A stretch of DNA of 64,000 nucleotides from Cubamyces lactineus (Eukaryota; Basidiomycota; Agaricomycetes; Polyporales; Polyporaceae), in contig JACDTU010000003.1 in the NCBI GenBank assembly GCA_022376465.1, positions 1,364,001-1,428,000 of the forward strand. Reading direction: 5' to 3'. The number at the start of each line of letters is the position of its first letter. Positions within the stretch are counted from its first letter, which is position 1. Positions 58,857-64,000 of this stretch are shown here, one piece after another. A model generated the notes under the pieces. It did not search any database and was not told the origin of the DNA. It saw only the letters and a list, made by a program, of their open reading frames with translations. The position numbers and the translations under genes were made by a program.

Positions 58857-59255
58857 TCCTAGACGCATCTGTATATATACTACTTACGACCAGATAATTC
58901 GAGTCTCTCCCTCTCCTCACTCCACTGAACGCAACCCTGAGATGGAATATGTTGGAGGTGAGTTGTCATTCTGTTTCGACGACGGTGATTATATACGTCG
59001 TGGTGGCAATCGTTGCGATGCTCCGACACCCGCTCTCGCTGTAACCTCCTCGTTGTACGGTTTATGTGAGCAGCGTTATTGTGAGGATACGACAAGGCCA
59101 GATATGAGTTCTCCTTTCGTTATATTCCAAGGATTCTTGCGCATGGATCGCTCACGCTCTTTCCACAGCGTGCAACTTGAGTACGATTACGTATAGTACT
59201 AGCAACGAGACGAAACGACAGCAACGACAGCAAAGAGAACTAAGCAGTAGTATCA
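58857..59255. other. Convergent 3' flanks
   Basis: About 400 bases between two converging stops. A 279-codon frame running across TOM7 into this stretch is a shadow. No supported gene. Confidence 0.5.
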
Positions 59256-60919
59256 TTACAAGTACACCCTCCTCAAGTCCGCAGCACCCGTAATCCTCTT
59301 GCAAATAGGGCAGAGTTTGGTCGATCCTAAGCAGCGAAGCCAGCATTCACGACAGCAAGTATGCCAGCAGCCAGTCGACACGGTAGGTTCGACGTATGGG
59401 TCTAAGCAAATACGACACAGCAGTGACGTCGACGAGGATACCTTCGTCGATTCCTGTGCGAGACAACGTCAGCTCTCTGAGGTTTCTTCGCGGAACCACG
59501 GCATTGAGCTACTGACCAACAGCCGGACCTTGTTTTCTAGGGCACGCACTAGAGCACCCTGGTCGCCTGCTCTCCGCGCAAGCTCAACCGCCACATCAGC
59601 TTGCTCAATGTCGCTGACGCCCATGACTTCCTCCATGGTCCGCTTTGCCTCCTCGACCCGCTTGCGCACCACCTCGCCCTGCGCTGCCAGGTCTTTGAGC
59701 GTCACCTCCTTCGGGTCTACTGGTGAGGCCTCCCCTGATGCGTCCCCAATATCGACATCCGCCTCGGTCCCTGTATCGGACGCTGTGTCTGGCGGCACCG
59801 TCCCCGTTCCCAGTATGTCGTCCTCGGTAAATTGAGGTGCGCCGAAAACTGCCTCGTCTTCGCCATCAATGTCGATCTCTTCATCGACGTCTTGTGCATC
59901 TCGCTTCGGGATGTCAAAGCCAACGCCTGCGCCCACTTTCAATCTTCCGACCCTGACAATCGCATCCAAGACGGAACACGTACCTCTGAAGCTCACTCCT
60001 TCCATCACGCCGGGTATCAAACCATCCTCCCCTTCAACGTCGATGTCGTAGTCTCCGTCCACATCCGCACTTCCTCGCCGACTCAGCCTCCGCTCCTCTT
60101 GCTCGTTCGTCAATCTCACATGAGCCAAGCAAGAGTCCACGTGCGCCTCCACGACGTCAATGTCTCCCGGTACCATCTTCCCGCACACTGGACACAGAGT
60201 GCCCTCCTCATCTCCGTCCTTGCGGCGCCTTGCTCCCCACCAGTCCTCGTCGTCGTCCTCCCGCGTCATCTCTCGCAATCGCTGGTGCCGCTGTTTGCGA
60301 TGCCGCTTCAGCATGCGCAGCGTTTTCGTTGTCTGTTCCAAAGTGGCCTCGGTGGTGGACGAAGAGCCTGGTTTCATCGTCTGGCGAGCCTTCATAGCTG
60401 ACCGCCGTGCACGAGCAGAGAGGCTGTAACGCCTCAACTTAAGCGGTGCGTTGCCTACGAGCGGGCAAACGACTCACCCGTCATCTGGCTCTGCCTCCCC
60501 GAGCACCTCCGTGGACCCAATGGCGCGCACAATCTCCTCCAGCCGCTCCCACTCCAGCTCAGCATGCTTCGGGAGCAATCGCAGGGGTATGGGCTCCTCG
60601 CATATGGGGCACTTGCGCGTCTCGGCGCGTTTAGCTGCAAGAGTGTATGATCGGTCGGTTAGCGCGCGTGAGGATATGCACGGGAAGTGTGTAGCACGTA
60701 CGCTTCTTCACGGGCAGAGCGGGCTGCTTCTCGCGAGCGCGTGGAGACGGTGGTGCGAGAGGCGTGGTGGACGATGAGGCTTCACTCGGTGCCTCGTCCT
60801 CTTCAAGTACTTGTTGTATGGCCCGTTTCTTGCCCCTGATCGAGCGCTGTACTTCAGTCTGGTCCCTAACTGGGCGCTTGTGAGACAAACACCCACTTTG
60901 CAGCTTGGCGGATCGACAT
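59256..60919 (-). CDS. RNF220-like RING E3 ubiquitin ligase
   Basis: Predicted E3 ligase. The C-terminal RING reads CRICLDPYVEPTVSTG, CWHTCCRECWLRCLG, STKLCPICKRI, ending ADLRRVYL. Spacing and the terminal LRRVYL resemble animal RNF220. Upstream, two small Cys clusters (RKCPICEEPIPLRLLPKHAE; TLCPVCGKMVPGDIDVVEAH) look like C2HC zinc fingers, each followed by His. Between them and the RING lie an acidic linker and VELARRAGDQGALVRALENK. Introns near 60690-60640, 60480-60420 and about 59513-59450 splice in phase. The start is uncertain: the ATG at 60919 gives MSIRQAAK but changes frame relative to the next open stretch (VQRSIRGKKRAIQQVLEED), so a short unseen intron or a different start is needed. 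About 480 residues. Confidence 0.85.
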
Positions 60920-61464
60920 GTCGCGAGGCGGCCGGCGAGGAAATATATACGCAGTGTTTGGCAGGCCCCTTGTGCGGTTGGTGTCGACGCGAGGAGGAGT
61001 GCTCGGGATGGATTGGTATTCACGGATTTGGATGTCAGTCAAGGCGGGGAAACGCGAGACGCGCGTACCACGCAGCAAGCGCTCATCGTCTCGACGCGTT
61101 TACGTCATGTGACGAGGTAGTCGCATCCGAAATAATCGGAGTTGTGGCTTGTAATAGTATACGATTCGTTCCAATCGACCGCGTGTATGTGGTACACATT
61201 CATCGTCTGCCTAGGGGAGACAAATCGACCGCCGGATTTGCAAAGCACTGCGACGTGCAGGCGTGCATAATCTCTGCATGTATCACTCCTATCGAAACTT
61301 ACGAAATACAGGTGGAAACTCCGAAACATGATTACAGGACTGTATCGAGAACTCGCAAGAGAGTCAGAACGAACGACACGAATCGTCACTCAGGATATAG
61401 TGACGGCATACGTTCACGATGAGTGGGAACTGATACAGGCTAAAGCCGTGCCAAAGGGCCGCGC
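60920..61464. other. Intergenic, ligase promoter and oxidoreductase 3' flank
   Basis: About 545 bases without a supported gene. It probably contains the true 5' end of the RING ligase. Confidence 0.4.
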
Positions 61465-64000
61465 TCAGGACCGAAAGGAACCCTTGATGATGTCGGCAGC
61501 TTTTGTAGGATTGTGAGTAGACTGACATTGATTGAACGACAAGTACTCACCCTGCTCAGCAATCGCGTAGACAGTCGCTACGGTGAGATATTTCAGTGCA
61601 GTACATAGCAGCCACAATGAACGTAACTTACATTGAGGATGCGCAGCGATGTGGAGAGGAAGAATCGAGAGATCAACCACACGCAAATTCTTCGTCCCGT
61701 AGACCTGACACAAGATGAGTGATTGTCACCCAGCATCGGAAGTTCCAAGACCTACCTTGAGTCGGGGATCTACGACTCCACCGTTCTCCTTCGGAAGCAT
61801 GGAACAGGACGACGAAGTATCTGGGGTGCCATGCGGGCTTAGTGAGATTGATTCACATGCATTAGGAGCGACACCCACGCCAGGTAGTACTCATGATCTT
61901 CTTGAGCCAGCCTATAACGTGATGGACACGTGTGAGTCAACCGCCATCCCAATAGCAGGAAGTACAGCTACATACCCGCGATCTCTTCATCTGTCTGCAC
62001 GTCGGGGCCAGGATTCAGTTCCTTGGCTTCAGTGAGAGTTAGCAGGGACCGTCTCTTGGGAACAAGGTGGTGCGTACTGGTCATCTCCTTGAGAGGCGAG
62101 ATGTTCCTAAGGCTCCTCGCGAATTTAATCATCTCGACCCAGACTTGTAAATCTACAGCGTACATAGATCATCAGCGACATCCTGTCAACTCATATACAA
62201 CTACATACCAACTTCCTCCTCGAAGTAATGAGGATCGAACTCCGGATCCGTTGTAGGATCCTTGGAAACAGCATGCTGCACGATATCAGTATTTAGTACG
62301 ATATAGACGCGCAGTGAGCAGGCATACAATGGTCCCTCGAGAGAACGGGTGGTTCAGCGCGACATAAAACGAAATGTAACGTTTCCCTTTCTCCGGTGGG
62401 TCTATATACAGCGAATCAGTTAGCGAGAGGCGAAACGCCGATGAGAGGTGACGCACTTGGCCGCGAACACATTCCAGGGAAGCTGATGAATTCACATCCA
62501 GCACCGTCACGAAGGCGCTCGAGAGAGATCTTGTATTGCTCCAGCAAGCCGGGAGGATAACTGTTCGCGTTCCTCATCACCTTGTCCTCCGCAGCCTTGA
62601 TGATCGCTGCCGCCCTTGGACTGATCTGGTCCAACTTTGCGAACGTGAACCCGACGATCCCTGTGGTGAATATACCAGAACCCTTGGAGCTTTGCACGGG
62701 GAATTAGCCAGAGGCTAAACATCAAGCAGATGCAGTACATACTGTAAATCAAGATGTTGCTGGAATGCTTCAGGATCCGCCAGGAGGTCCATCGTCTGGA
62801 ACTCGACGTCGTCACGGAGTTCTACCAGGAAATCAGTTGGTGAGTCATTGGCAACGCATTTGCAGACGTACCAAAACTGACCGCCGAGAGAATATGTTCT
62901 TGGACATTTCTCCCGACCCCAGGAAGATCGACTTTCGTTGTGATGCCAAGTTTGCGGAGGAGATTCGGATTCCCGATACCGGAGAGCTCTAAGATTTGAG
63001 GGCTCTTCAACGTGCTACGGCAAACAGATCGATCATGCATTGCACATAGAAGATCGCACAACATACGCACCCTGCGCTCAAGATGACTTCCTTGTTGGCG
63101 TGCACGGTATACACCTGACCTTTGTGTTCGAACTCGACGGACTCCGCCTTGAACTCTGCCTCCTGGTCGGAGGCAGGGACGACCCGGTTGACATGCGCTG
63201 ATACCAGTACCGCGAAGTTCGGGCGGTCCTTGTTCGGGAGGTAAAATGCCTTACGCAGCAACCTGGCGTCAGCGTCTGCATGCTCACTCTCCATAACACG
63301 ACTGTGCTTACAGACGTGGCATATGTGCGCGTATGCGTCTTGAGGTCGTACGTACACGGTGCAAAGTATGTGCCGACGGGCTGGAAACAGTGGCGTCAAC
63401 GGGAAAATGGCGCTGCTATCCTGACGATAGTAACGTACATCGCCATTCATCTGCAAGTCAGCAGATCACTTAGCTCTATACGCATTACGTTCCGTCAATG
63501 ACCTACCGGCCTGGCGGCGAGCGGAATCCCCGCATTGAGGATTGTCTAGGTTACTGTCAGCGTCGCGGTTTCAAATACGAGTAGCACGGTTGTGCAAGAC
63601 CTCTTGCACGTTCAACTCCGCTTTGTCTATGGTGGGTGGATACGCTACTCCAAGTGGCCCTAGAAACGGGCTGTTCATATGGCCGTTTTCATTCAGAGAC
63701 GCATACTCACCGTTTTTACCAAGATCCCACGTATCAAAATTCATTTTCAGCTTTCGCCTGATCTCCTCGCTTGGCGGGGTGAACCTGGGGGGGGGGGGGG
63801 GAGAACATGAATAAGTGAATATAATAGCGGTCCACGAATAGCATACCCCTCAGTTCGTTGGATGTACTTCTCGTAATTCTTCCATTTCCACCCGGGATTA
63901 CCCAATCGTTCGAGGTCTACGCAACGTCATCATATGCATGTTGAAACATAGGGCAGGCCTTACCGTCGATGTCCGCGCCAGGAGGCTTGATGTAACAGAG
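61465..64000 (-). CDS. GMC flavin oxidoreductase (AA3 family, 5' partial)
   Basis: FAD-dependent alcohol or sugar oxidase/dehydrogenase. In wood-decay fungi AA3 enzymes feed H2O2 to peroxidases or reduce quinones. The FAD-binding N-terminus lies beyond position 64000. Visible exons, from the right edge: PPGADID and LGNPGWKWKNYEKYIQRTE; GPLVVSYPT; a PMQMNGDVRYYRQDS-like exon; RPNFAVLVSAHVNRVV; VILSAGTLKSPQILELSGIG and VDLPGVGRNVQEH (the GMC signature 2); GYISFYVALNHPFSRGTI-like; the end ENGGVVDPRLKVYGTKNLRV; and VVDLSILPLHIAAHPQ, giving the C-terminal catalytic His, then VYAIAEQAADIIK and the stop at 61465. The region with the first catalytic His (HGT...SMLPKEN, about 61790-61850) is split by an intron I could not place exactly. 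Many short introns. The substrate cannot be assigned. Confidence 0.92.
63787..63801. repeat. Poly-G run of 15
   Basis: Fifteen consecutive G on the plus strand (C on the coding strand) inside an intron of the GMC oxidoreductase gene. Confidence 0.9.

Noticed and set aside
58354..59196. 280-codon plus-strand frame
   Set aside because: It runs through TOM7 introns and exons in another frame; TOM7 itself explains the coding signal.

Overview
This window is nuclear DNA of a basidiomycete fungus, most probably an Agaricomycete (mushroom or wood-decay lineage). Nearly every gene is broken by many short introns of about 45-65 nt with GTNNGT donors and YAG acceptors. Genes sit on both strands with short intergenic gaps and no operons. 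The gene set is eukaryotic (MCM6, eIF3f, RRN3, NDUFB9, TOM7, THOC3, VAC14, formin, lipin). Basidiomycete flavour comes from a Plavaka-type DNA transposase, a Ser/Pro-rich single-span membrane protein family, a seven-span protein with a huge tail, and a GMC oxidoreductase of the lignocellulose-associated AA3 type. All gene models were spliced by eye, so exon ends are approximate unless a junction is quoted.

Layout. 1-6288: an MFS transporter (5' end outside the window), a Barentsz/CASC3-like exon-junction-complex protein, and an epoxide-hydrolase-like alpha/beta hydrolase. 6289-19383: an accessory island. It holds a small orphan gene, a set of unresolved exons, an apparently intact Plavaka-type transposase preceded by a ubiquitin-like module ending in Leu-Gly-Gly, an orphan gene of about 560 residues with its own TATA box, and another small orphan. 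19384-28368: a single-span membrane protein, THOC3/Tex1 (TREX complex), a seven-span protein with a tail of roughly 750 residues, and the complex I LYR subunit NDUFB9. 28916-40345: lipin (phosphatidate phosphatase), an F-box protein, RRN3 (Pol I initiation factor) and a nucleoside hydrolase. 40396-51922: a diaphanous-type formin, MCM6 and a tyrosine phosphatase. 52202-64000: VAC14, UreF, eIF3f, TOM7, an RNF220-like RING ligase, and a GMC oxidoreductase that runs off the right edge.

Outside the island the genes are mostly single-copy housekeeping functions: RNA export and surveillance (Barentsz, THOC3), replication and transcription (MCM6, RRN3), translation (eIF3f), mitochondria (NDUFB9, TOM7), membranes and trafficking (lipin, VAC14), polarity (formin). 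Several are arranged head to head over 150-460 bp and probably share promoters (7TM/NDUFB9, RRN3/nucleoside hydrolase, MCM6/phosphatase, VAC14/UreF, eIF3f/TOM7). The most unusual content is the island, where a ubiquitin-like fold with a diglycine is joined in frame to a zinc finger and a transposase.
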